From contig OX463816.1 in NCBI GenBank assembly GCA_949825045.1, positions 18,797,243-18,861,242 of the forward strand: a stretch of 64,000 nt of DNA, read 5' to 3'. Of this stretch, positions 37,901 to 49,900 are shown piece by piece; position 1 is the first letter of the stretch; every line of letters starts with the position of its first letter. The notes under the pieces were generated by a model. The model ran no database searches. It worked only from the letters and a program-made list of their open reading frames with translations, and was not told the DNA's origin. A program made the position numbers and the translations under genes. Source of the stretch: Argyresthia goedartella. Taxonomy: Eukaryota; Arthropoda; Insecta; Lepidoptera; Argyresthiidae.

Positions 37901-40900
37901 ATTCAGAGCAACAATGTGGAATAAGGTGGATAACTGATAGATACTCATATGAGAGGCGCTCAGGCATACTATTGTTTCCAAAGTTGCTACATAATTATAC
38001 ATATAGGTAGTTAATAGCATATTCTTTTAATAAAGCAACACCACCCTTATTTCTCTACAAACCTATCGTCATTAATAGCATTTGAGAACAGTTTACATGA
38101 ACATGAATAACAATTGTTTCGCTTTTGGTATTCAAATATGAATTCAGTTTATATGTATAGTATACCTACTGACGACTCTATGCATTAATAGAGAAAATTA
38201 ATAATTAGGCGATCGAAGCGAGCCTACCACTATGCCACAATCCGGCACATCATATCTTATTTTCTAAATAAACTCAAAAATTAAAGATAGACTTAATTTT
38301 ATGGACTGCAGCTATAGTACTATAGTGCCTCCAAAACAAAAGGCCAGAACACCGATTTTGAAATCGTTGAAGAACTGTTCTGATGAAATCGTTGTTCTGA
38401 TTCAAGAGACATCACCTGTCTCGCTCCCTTGCACAGCTGTGCTTTCTGCTAGTCTACTAGAACAAACACATCATAAATATAAACATTTACATACAGGCAC
38501 ATACATTGCTTCTGGCCCCACACTAGGATACTCTGTGTCGTGTTGACGGATCAGTGTTATTTTAACGACGTGCTATGATCAAAAGGTCTTTTTTGAAGAA
38601 AAAAATTATGTTTTATTTAAATTTAATTAATACGTATCGTCGATACGCCACAACCGCAGCGCCATCGCCACAGAGATATTAATCATAAAACATACATCTT
38701 TCTTCAAAAAAGACCTTGTGATCATAGCACGTCGTTAAAATAACACTGATCCGTACACACGATTAGTAGCCTAGCCTATTAAATTGTCAGTTGTCAGTTA
38801 CGTCATATCGTTCGTTTTGTCACTACACAAGTATTTTAAATTAACAGTTACTTATTCAAATAAGTACAGTCAGTCGCAAGTTCTGATACAACTTTTTAGG
38901 TTTCCGTACCCGAAGTTTGCCAAACGGGACCCATTACTATGCCTCAGCTGTCCCTCTGTCTGTCCGTCCGTCAGCGGGCTGTATCTCATCATATATTATG
39001 AATATTTAAATAAATAAATCTTTCACAGAATGTGTATTTCCGTTGCCGCTACATATAGCAACAAATAATGATGTATTTACTGGTCCATTTAAGTGACGTG
39101 CTTTTTTTTGTTTTTTTCCCTTGTACGATGGTACGCGGGACCCTTCGTGCGTGTTTCCGACACGCACTTGAAATATTTTTTCTAAAAGGTTTAACGACCT
39201 CTATGGCGCAGCGGTTGTGGCTCTGCCTACCATGCGAGAGGTCCTGGATTCGATCCCCAGCTGGGGGTAAAGGAAAACAACCCCATTTCTTGAATGTCTA
39301 TTTTGTGTCTGACGTCGCTGTTTCTGGTTCCCACGACACAGGGTATCCCAATGTAGGGCCAGAAGTAATGTATGTGCCTGTATATAAATGTATGTGTTTA
39401 TATTTGACTACCGCGCCGTTATTCATCCAATCTACAGTGTTTATTATTTGTGTATGTGTGAAATGATCGGCCCCTTCATGAAATGATTAACTTTACGATA
39501 CTGGTGGTGTTAGTGTAAAGAAAACTGGTATTTTATGTCCATACACAAGACATTTCATATATGTATAATTGTACATAGGTAACACATACAGTGTTGTAAT
39601 TCTACATTGTGATTAGTGTTAACTTCTCTCCGGCGTCGTTGCAATGATAAATATTATGAGTTAACTCAGTGGTTTGTCCATTATTATGAATGGTTGTTTG
39701 CTAAATTACACGTAACTAGAAGTGTTCACTAACCAGTGAGTATTAAGTATACTAGACAATACCGGTGTGACTCTGTTGACACTGTTCACTTCGATGCGAC
39801 AATTCTATAGTGTTTTAGGTTTATACAAGTCTTAGGACTCCCCTGTTAGACTAACCCGTACTCCCCTAACTTTAATCAACTTAAATTTGTATTCTGGATA
39901 ACTGAAACCTGAGAAATTATTTTTTTTGTAATTTTAATTTATAAAGCTTAATACTTACAATACAATTTGACTTATGGCCTTCCTAATAAAAGAAGTTATT
40001 CACGGTTTAACTTATACAATGTTTTCTCCTTTTCATACGTCGAGTAAATGTCAAATGTCAAAACAAGACAAAACACTGAATAAGTTAAACCGTGAATAAC
40101 TTCTTTTATTAGTAAGGCCGATAGAGTTTGAGTTTGACATATCCTTAACATAACATTTTTTTATTTTTTTTTATTTTACATATAACAAAACATTGACATA
40201 CAGGCACATTCATTGCTTCTGGCCCCACACTAGGACATCATGTATCGTGGGAACCAGAAACAGCGACGTTACACACAAGACCTGGGGATATTTTATTGAA
40301 TGAAACAAATTCAAACTTGATTTATTACAAATAATGACAAAACTTCAGGACATACGAATTATTTGATGTTGAGTATGTGGAATTTAGCGCCTATGCGGCT
40401 GCATGAACAAAGTCACATACCTACTGGCTTTCTCCGAAAAATTACTTTACTATCACGTTATAACATAACTGTAACTGCACGAACTGAACCCAGATTCCGC
40501 TAATGAAATGGCGTCGCAATGACAATGACGTGACTTGACACTTCGAGGATTCATTAGCAAATTTTTCTGTAGATCCTTCGATCAATACCACATGATTACG
40601 AAGAATCCAAATAATTTGATTAATTGCTAAGTTAGGCTACCCCAAATGCGAAATGATGAATACGATTGTACGGTTACGGCTGGACGTAAGGACAAAATAT
40701 ATTAGGTATGTAAAATTGGCATGCACACACACACAAACACACACACACACCCTCACACAGATCAACACGCATCTTAAACTCAAGCACATCCTACCCTCCC
40801 ATTCCCCAGTTTGTTTTGTTTTACCCAATAATTATATTTATTTATACCTGTGTTAATTACCACATGTTTTACATAATTTTATGATAAGGCTGCATAAGTT

Positions 40901-43900
40901 CTTTATTGAATCAATGTTTCACCATATTTCGATGTTAAATGTTTCGGGCTGGGGACTTTGTTCCCAAATAAATAAATGAATAAAATTGAAGTTAAACTAT
41001 TAAACTACGTACCACAACAAATTATCTGATTTATGATTACTGGTTTCCTAAGGAGGACGGACCGCCTTTGTTACGTTGGTATCCCGTCATTTTGCTAGCG
41101 GAATGGGCTCCTGATATCGTGCACAATTTGGTGGTATGTTACGGTACGACAGCGATATCGCTGAATGACTTGCTTTGAAATATTAAATCATCAGGTTAAC
41201 CGGGCAGTATGCCTAATAATATTTTCGTTAGATAATCACGATAAATAGATAATTAGCTTCATTAGGCAACATAATTGATAAGCTATAATTTTTACGGAGA
41301 TCTACTCAATTCCGATTCGATATCCAGATTAAAATAACATGTTCATAAACCGGTAGCATCTATATGCATTTTGAAACGGTACGTTAGACACATAATGGGT
41401 GAATTAATATGAAAATTAACCTCACGCGTTCTATCAATATTGCGGTTGTTAAATGCAAGCGACGAGAGCTAATTAAAGAATAATAATAGACTATTGAAAT
41501 ATGATGGACGTAATGAGTGTTTTGCGCTAACATTTTATACTCGTAAGCCAGGATATCCTTGCTTAATTACTTATTTATGAGGATATGTATATGTAAACAC
41601 AAATTATGAAAACACAAGTTACGTCAAAAAAAGGGCACACTAACAATAGCTCTAATCCCTGAGTCGTCGTAAAACCCTGCACTATGAAATGATGTCTCAC
41701 AGTTTAGTGCACCAAAATTAACATACTATTTCACCGTGCATGATTTTACATCTCATTAACATAAGTTCGTGTTACATCAATTTTATCTGAAAATGTAGAC
41801 GGTCAGCTTCATCTAGGGGTTTGTACCCGAAAGCTGCAATCAGGACCACCCTACTTTGTGGTCTGATTCTTCATCTGTAACAGAGCTTAACATTTTGAAC
41901 TATTATCTGCTATTGCTGCTTTAATAAATAACAGGAGATTTCCCTAAATATAAAAAGTATTTTTGCTCGATCTTGTCTCTCACTTGTCCCGTTTTAAACC
42001 TAAAAATAGGTTTCATTTCAAATTCCGTCTTCCAGGCATCATCGTATATGACGGTCGGCGCGACAACGCGTGGCGAGTGACGCACGCCTCCATGTACCCC
42101 GACCCTGACCTCGGGGAGTACGACATTGGAGGAGAGAAGTTCACTCTCATGGACGGAATCGTGGGCCTGTCGCACTCACCGGCCCAGGGCTTGTTGTACT
42201 ACCAGCCGCTGGCTACTGACAGGTGAGAGGACTTATAGCTGGAAAGGCATGACATTTAAGGTGATAAGAAAAAATATGTATAAAAGGAATACTAATGTAA
42301 ACGAAAGTGACAGCGTTACTTACTTCCACATAAGAAAGAAAAGAGAGCGCAAGCAATGAGCTCGACTCCAACTGAAATAACGTAGCGCCAAACCACATAG
42401 ACATTGTTTAAAAATAAACCACGCCATTTTGTCAAAAACTATTTTGTAGGAGATTTAACTAATACATAATATCCACATTTTGAATGCAATTCCGCTATAA
42501 AATTAGTTAATTAGTTAGGATTTCAGAATCACAGGAAATAATAAAACAATTGTAAGGTCTTTTCGTAATTAAATTACTTATATCGAGAAAAAAATCATTC
42601 AATCCCGTTTTCCTTCAGTGGGAATCTTAATCAAATACTCAATAAACCTTAACTCAAAAATCAAATCTGTAGATGACGTTATAGTGGAGTAAATGTGCGA
42701 TTTTTTTTATTTAATTAACTGACTAAGTTTTGGGGACTAATGGTATCCATAATTATGAACATCTTTCCCCTAGAAACCTAAGGTCGCAAACAAAATTTGT
42801 CTAGGTATCCCATAGTAATCAGCTGATCGGGTCAATGTGTTCCTTTGGGAAAGTTATTCATAATCAAGCACTACTATTACCCAAAATTTGGCCAGCTAAT
42901 TAAAAATCAACTTGTTTAAAGGCAAGAAGTCACTTCAACAGCAGCAGAAGCAAATGAAACCTCAATTGCGTTTGCGACTTGAGTCCATAATATAGTAATA
43001 TAGGTAAAGTGCATTAATTTCAGATATATTTCCCTTCGGCGTTAAGTTCGCTATAGTGCACAATTGTAAAAAATTGAGAAAAACAAAATCAGGTCACAAC
43101 TATGATACCGGTTATGTGGTTCCCAGATCGTACAACTAACGAAGTAAAGTGACTAGATACTTGAAATCCGACAGCTCTTTTGCGGCTAGCCACATTTTCA
43201 AAATCACCTTTTTAATTAGTTTGATTTGAAGAAACTATACTTTTATAATTGACCGAGAAGAGAGAGAGAAGCGAGCGAAGGGCTCCATTTCGACAAGATA
43301 GTAGGCCGATTTTGCTTTCGTCTGTCAGTTCCGGTCTAGGGGCCGCAGTTTTCAAGCGATCCTCACAAAACTTGGCGCACGTGTTCCTTGAAGTATCTTT
43401 TCCTTGGGGGGGGGGGGGGGGGGGGGGGAGTTATGACGTCATAATTTTTTTGTATGTTTTTTTTTTTTTTGAAACCTATCGTGTGGGTTATCAAATTAAA
43501 GGGCTTCATGAGCCGGTTCCAAAAATATACTACACCGTTACCTTTCGCCGCCTATTTTCTAAAAATCCAAGAAATATTTTCAAAACATACCAAGTTTGGA
43601 CTCCTCGAAGTAGGAGACGGATTTGTAAAGAGGATCTATACATAGATCTTAATTTTATAGCGGACATAGGACATAGATTATTTAATACTAACAGCTCAGG
43701 TTTCATTGCTACCAACTTAAGGGCGTAGGGAAAAGTTATCTGAAATGGACTAGATAGGTCATTATAACATATCCAATATCGAGCAAAGCGATGAATGCAG
43801 TCTGCTTCATATATTGCTTACATACAACACGCAGGCACTCTCAGATCTATTGATAAGTCTGTCATACCACAGACCATTATTCTGGGAGGCCGCATTACCT

Positions 43901-46900
43901 ACTTCGCCTGTAATACCCTACGTATTACAGGCGAAGTAGGTAAATTTGCATTGCACCATATCTCAGCCGCTCTTGTGACTCACAGATAAGAGTGTATTTG
44001 CTATGACTGTTCTTTCAAATCAAATCAAATCAAATCAAATACATTTATTTGTCAAACATAGGTAAGTATACAAGTTGGTAGGTAGTGTTATTGTTGCTCT
44101 ATGCTTAGCCATAAAGGCATACAAACATATTATTGTTATGTACATACATGCATGTTCTCAAAAATAATAAAACAAAACATTTTTATACAAGTATCTGTAG
44201 AAACTTACGACACAACAGTAATCAGATCATAAACAAAGCTAGGGACCAAAATCAGTTGAAACTCACATTTTCTTATCGTGTAGATATTCAGCAATGGAAT
44301 AGTAAACTTTATTAATTAAGACCTTTCGTAGTTCTTTTTTAAATTGCGGTATGTTAACTATGTTACGAATTCTGTCAGGTAGGTGGTTCCAAATTACAGG
44401 TGCCATGCCTAAAATATTGTTCTTGAATAGTGCCGTTTGGTGTTGGGGCATACGTATTTTATTCATATGCCGTTTACTATTATAAGTAGTAAATAGGTGC
44501 ATGTTAGACTTAATAAATACAACCATCTCAAATATATATAAAGAAGGCACCGTCAGTATATGAAGCCTTTTAAAGTGTGGTTTGGCGCTTTCCCTCCGAG
44601 AAAGACCACAAATAGCCCTTACACACTTTTTTTGTGCAATTAGAGCGGATCCTTTGTTAACTCCATTGCCCCAGAATATGATACCGAATCTCAGAGTCGA
44701 GTCTACGTAACCATTATATGCCGTCAATACTGCTTCCTCAGATACGGTTTTTGACAGTTTGTACAGAGCATAAGCAAATGAATTCAATTTATTACATGTT
44801 TTGTCTATCTGTGTTTTCCACTTTAAATTACTGTCAATGTAAATCCCTAAAAACTTTGTATGATTAGTTTGTTCGATGCTTTCCCCTGAATATCGTATGT
44901 CCAATTTTGTTTCATCATTACTATAATTATTTTTAAAACTTATTATTTTAGTTTTGTCAACGTTAACAACTAAATTATTATTATTAAGCCAATTAATTAT
45001 GTTATTTAGTGTGGTATTAATTTCATTCTCAAATTCATTTGTATCGTCGCAGGGTATAATTACTGTGCTGTCATCGGCGAATAATACCATAGGATACTTA
45101 ACAACATTCGGCAAATCATTAATGTATGCTAAGAACAGCAATGGACCCATCACACTACCTTGTGGTACACCACGCTCTATATCTCTGGGTTTTGATGTGT
45201 ATGTCTTTTCTGTTTTTGTTCGAGTACATATCCTGTTTATTTGTGTCATTTGTTGCCTTTTGTACAGGTATGATTTTATTAGTTCTATCGCATTACCTCT
45301 GATACCATATTTTGATAGTTTACTAATAAGTATTTCGTGGTTCACAAAATCAAAGGCCTTACTCATGTCCATAAATATACTGATTACTGGATTTCTGCTG
45401 TCCACGTTTGATATAACTTTACTGAGAAAGTCGTAGATGGCCATATTTATAGTCTTATTTTGTCGAAACCCCTTTTGTTCTGGCGCAAATAGGTTTTGCT
45501 TCTCAAAGTACGTATAGATATTTCTGTAAATAACCTTTTCAAATATTTTTGAAAAGACGGGTACCAATGCAATGGGTCGATAAAAGTTCATATTATGTTT
45601 GTCGGTCTTTTTAAATAGGGGTTTAACAATTGCAATTTTCAATTCATTTGGAAAAATGCCGTTTTCCATACATTTGTTAATTATATGACTCAGGATTGGA
45701 GATATTATATTAACCACATATTTTAAGACCTTTGTGGATATTTCATCATAACCTGTACTGTTAGTGTTCTTTAAAGACTTGATTATTAGGAGGATGTCAA
45801 ATGATGTCACCGGGGTTAAAAATATTGATTTGCAAGTATTGATAGAGATTGTATTATTATTATTTGATGTCAATTTTGAATCATTGTTCTTATTACTATT
45901 AATATTTAACGTCAAATTAAAATCATTGTTATTATTATTATTATTATTTAATGTCATATTTAGGTCATTATTATTATTATTATTTAATGTCACATTTGAT
46001 CCATTATTATTATTACTGTTTTTTTTGTTTATTTTGTCATTGTTCGTAATATCGATAAAAAAATTATTAAATGACTCGGCTACTTCTATTGGATTTGTTA
46101 TATTTTTACCTTCGTGGATGATTTTCTCAATGTATTCTTTTGGCATGTTTAGTTGTGATTTTTGTATTACTTTCCATGTTTCTTTACATTTATTTTTTGC
46201 ATTTAGAATTCTATAATTGTTTTGGCATTTTTGTGTCAGTTTGATTATTCTTTTAAGCTTTTTGGCATAATTTTGAAATATTTCTTTATTTTGTTTAGTG
46301 TTGTGACGTCTAAATTTCCACAGTAGTTCTCTTTTATGTTTACAACAGAACCGGATTCCCTTAGAAATCCATCTTTGTTTATGAACTGACGATATTTTCA
46401 CTTTAATTGCTGGGAAACATAATTTGTACAAAAGGACGAATATATCGTAGAATTCCTTAAATGCATAACATGGATCGTCAGTTTCGTATACTTGGTTAAA
46501 TGATAAGGACTTAAGATGTTCTGAGAATTTCATCATATTCTCGTCACTGTAGTCACGCTTCATAGTATGCCACTGCTTGAGAAAGTAACTTTTGTTTACT
46601 GGACATGATAAAAGTTGTGCGGAATGGTCTGACAAGGCAAATTCTATCACTTCACTCGTGCATCCACGAATGTTGTGCAATATATTGTCTAAACAGGTAG
46701 AGCTGGAAAGCCGAGTTGGTTGTTTTATTTCAATTGTCATATTATAATTCATAGCTAACTGCTTAAACCGTGTGGTGTTTTTGTTATCATTCAGTAGGTT
46801 AATGTTGAAGTCACCACATAGTATAATCTTTCTGTTCTTTTCGTACACCAGATCGTGTAATATATCGTCTATTGTACAGAAAAACATTTCAAAAGACTTA

Positions 46901-49900
46901 TTGTCATATAAAGGGACTCTGTAAATGCAGATTATAATAATTTTATGTTCAATTAGTTCTGTAGCATTGCATTCAAGCACATTACAGATACTATGTTTAC
47001 ATATATGTTCAATTTCCCTGAATGCATGGGTATTCTTCACTAATATGCATGATCCACCCTTTCTATTTTTCCTACAATAACTTGACGCTAGTCTGAAATT
47101 GGGAATTGTTAGTTGATTTTGGTCACTTTTGATCATGTTGTGTTCGGTGACACATATTACATCTATAAATTTAGCTCTGCCTTCAAGTTCATTCAAATGT
47201 ACCACTAGTTCGTCTGTTTTCGCTATTAATCCATTTATATTTTGATGCACTAAGTTAATCTTGTCATAGACGAAAAAGCTCCCTATTGCCAATATTGTTT
47301 TCTTCCTTAGTATCCATATGTATTTCATTTCTACTGCTGTCTTTATTCAAAGGTTCCTTGTTTTCCTCGTGTATGTTGTCATTTTTTAAAGTTTCTGTTT
47401 GCGTATATTGATTGACTAGATTGCTCTGTTCAGTGTAGTTACTCTGTTTGTTACTGTAGTTTGATGATTTAATTTTATAATCAATACGCAGGGTCTCTTT
47501 TAGTATCATTCTGCATAGCTGTGTATTCAGTACTCGTGGTGTATGTCTGTAATTGCTGTAGTTCAGGTCGATTAATGAAAGGTGGCTGTGTTGGCTACAT
47601 ATAAACTTCAACTCGTAGTTGAGCTTCCATCTGTTCAGGTTCCTGTTGTACGGTATGTTACAGATTATAACATTTGTTTTTTTAGTCGTGTTTATCCAGC
47701 AATGCAGATCGAATTGAAACTTGTAAGGGTGCGAATCATTGGTTCCTCCAAGCAATATTACGTAGTCTTTTTCTGTAAGTGTTGCAATCTCTTGTCTTCC
47801 CGACTTGACAACGTCTCCTATAGAGGCACCTGGCTTACTGTAGCAGGTTACTAAATACTCTTCTCCGATTAGTTCCTGTAGTATGCTACGAAGATATCGC
47901 CCTTGTTGGTCAGCAATTATGACTATTCTGCGTTTGCATTTGCTCGGTGCGGTCCGTGAAGTGACGTTATCTCGTGTTATCGGCTGCTGTGACATTGATT
48001 CTATACTATGCTGTTGTGATTTCATATTCAGTATTTCTGCGGGGTCTTTCACGAGTTCTGTGAAAGATCTCTCAAGCTCTTGACATACGGACGGTGAGTA
48101 TTGCTTGTGAAGGCCTCGTGTAAAACTCACTGGAGTTGGTTTGCTGATTGTTCTATAGGCCAGCTTAAATGGGAATGGCATTGACGATCTTCTGGGTGTT
48201 TTTGTGGAATTATCTTTAAGTAAATCTGTGCTTGTGACCTTTTTGTATATCTCGATATTTTTCTTGTATGACTCGTTTTCACGTTTTAAATCAAAAACTT
48301 CTCTTACAAGTTTGGCGATTTCATCGTTGGCGCTCTCCAGGTCAGTTTTTAACTCATCAGTTTGTTTCTTAAGCTCCAATAACTGAGATTTGTCGCATAG
48401 TGAAATATTTGGTAAGCTATTGGACAGCGTGTTGTCAAGAAGTGTGGAGTTTACAAATAATTCTTTTTCGTTCAAGTCCATTTCACTTGCACTCTTAGTT
48501 CTGTTAAATCTCCTGATTGTGACATTTTCATGGTTCATATATACCGGATCCATCGTAATAGCACACGAACGTTAGAAAAAAAAAAAGAAAAAGTGATTTT
48601 TATAGATTTGCTTCGCGGGTTTCGAACCCGAGCCCTCTGTTTTAGGAGTGCTGCTGTTACACTTTACGCCACCGGAGCAGTTACAAGTCGGTGCGAAAAT
48701 GAGAATTGTAAAGTGTGCTGAAGTGGTGACATCTGTCGTCAGATTAGTGTAATTACTTGTACAATGACTAAGTAAACCTTTTCCGCGGGACTGATACCGG
48801 GTATATAGTACTCATTCGTAATATGTTATAGTTGCTCTTTCTGTGGATAGATGTCTCTGTGGTCGTTGGCCGTTAAAGTCCCGTTACTTTGTTATTGTGT
48901 TATTGTAATATTCTTGTATTTAAGCCGCGTTTACACAGTATTAGTATGTTGCACTAATTACGTTCATCACTGTTGTCCTTTCCGCATAATTTGTTTATGT
49001 TATAGTTCCATTATTAAAAGATTTTTGATGTTGTAGTCAATTTCACTCACTGATAGTGTATTTTTATATTAGCACTGTTTTTAGGCACTATATAACAACT
49101 GTACTGCATAATCGGTTTACTATTTACACATTAAAACTGGATACTCATGTTTTTAAGTCGATTAAGGAATTAAAAATGTTTATTATTACGGAGCTCAATG
49201 TTTGCATGTCTACTAGCGACATCTGTCCTAACTAACTGACTGACGTTTTTTATATGTATGAAAGATTGACTTGGTGTCCATATATAGATGGTGTTAGCCT
49301 TATTTGCTGGCTATATTTTGTTGGGAAATATTAAACTGCACACCAATAATACTGATTTGCACAGAAAACACCAGGGCAAAATGCTGCGGTAGCTTAGGTG
49401 AAGGGTAAAGGGGGTGAGCGAAGCGAAGCCCCCTTTATCCTTCTTGTTTAGTTTAACATGTAAGAACAACAAAAAATACTTAAAACTTAAACTTAGTACC
49501 TACACATAAAAAAAATAAAACAGAAAAAGTGTTTTTGTTGATCCTTTATGCAAATGCTGTGCAAATCAGTTTTTTGATGTGCGATTAAATAATAGCCTAT
49601 TTTTTTTAAAATTGATACATACATACATACATATGCTCACGCCTATTTCCCGGAAGAGGGGTAGGCAAAGACCAAAGACCTCCACCTGCTACGATCCTGG
49701 CATACATCTCTCGCTTCCTCAACATTCATAAGTCTCTTCATGCAAGCTCGCCGGTTACGGGTACTTCGTATTTGCCCCTTCACTAACAAATCGCCGATTT
49801 GGTCTTTATAGGACCTTCTTGGGCGACCCGCCCGACGGCTCCTTTCACACCCGCTGTATAAATCTGTTTCGTCAATCTCCTTTCATTCATCCTTTCAAAC

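Larger units (their letters stand above)
36644..42035 (+). other. Intron 3 of the yellow-e-like gene (5392 bp)
   Basis: Holds core module 6, SINEs A and B, two inverted-repeat elements, a GTCC-type repeat and a CA microsatellite. Nothing recognised in 37090-37510, 37740-38300, 39500-39960, 40300-40620 and 41000-42030. Confidence 0.75.
44018..48700 (-). mobile_element. Near-intact non-LTR retrotransposon (CR1/L2-like), minus strand
   Basis: ORF1 (48553-47264), ORF2 (47328-44263), 3' UTR with AATAAA and a (GATTT)n pentamer tail at 44040-44018. The combination of an esterase-like ORF1, an AP-endonuclease/RT ORF2 and a short-repeat 3' tail points to the CR1/L2 group. The 5' boundary is uncertain; 48700 is a guess that includes the tRNA-like sequence. 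No convincing target duplication was found. Lack of stops or frameshifts implies recent insertion. Confidence 0.85.

Noticed and set aside
43249..43728. A 159-codon open frame containing a poly-Gly stretch
   Set aside because: It runs through a dispersed repeat and the 23-G run; no homologous pattern.
44954..46216. Two plus-strand open frames (160 and 150 codons) opposite the retrotransposon ORF2
   Set aside because: They are antisense to a well-supported RT ORF; their Leu/Phe-rich translations reflect the complementary strand.
48608..48680. A functional nuclear tRNA gene
   Set aside because: The anticodon arm does not fold well and the acceptor has a mismatch; kept only as tRNA-like.
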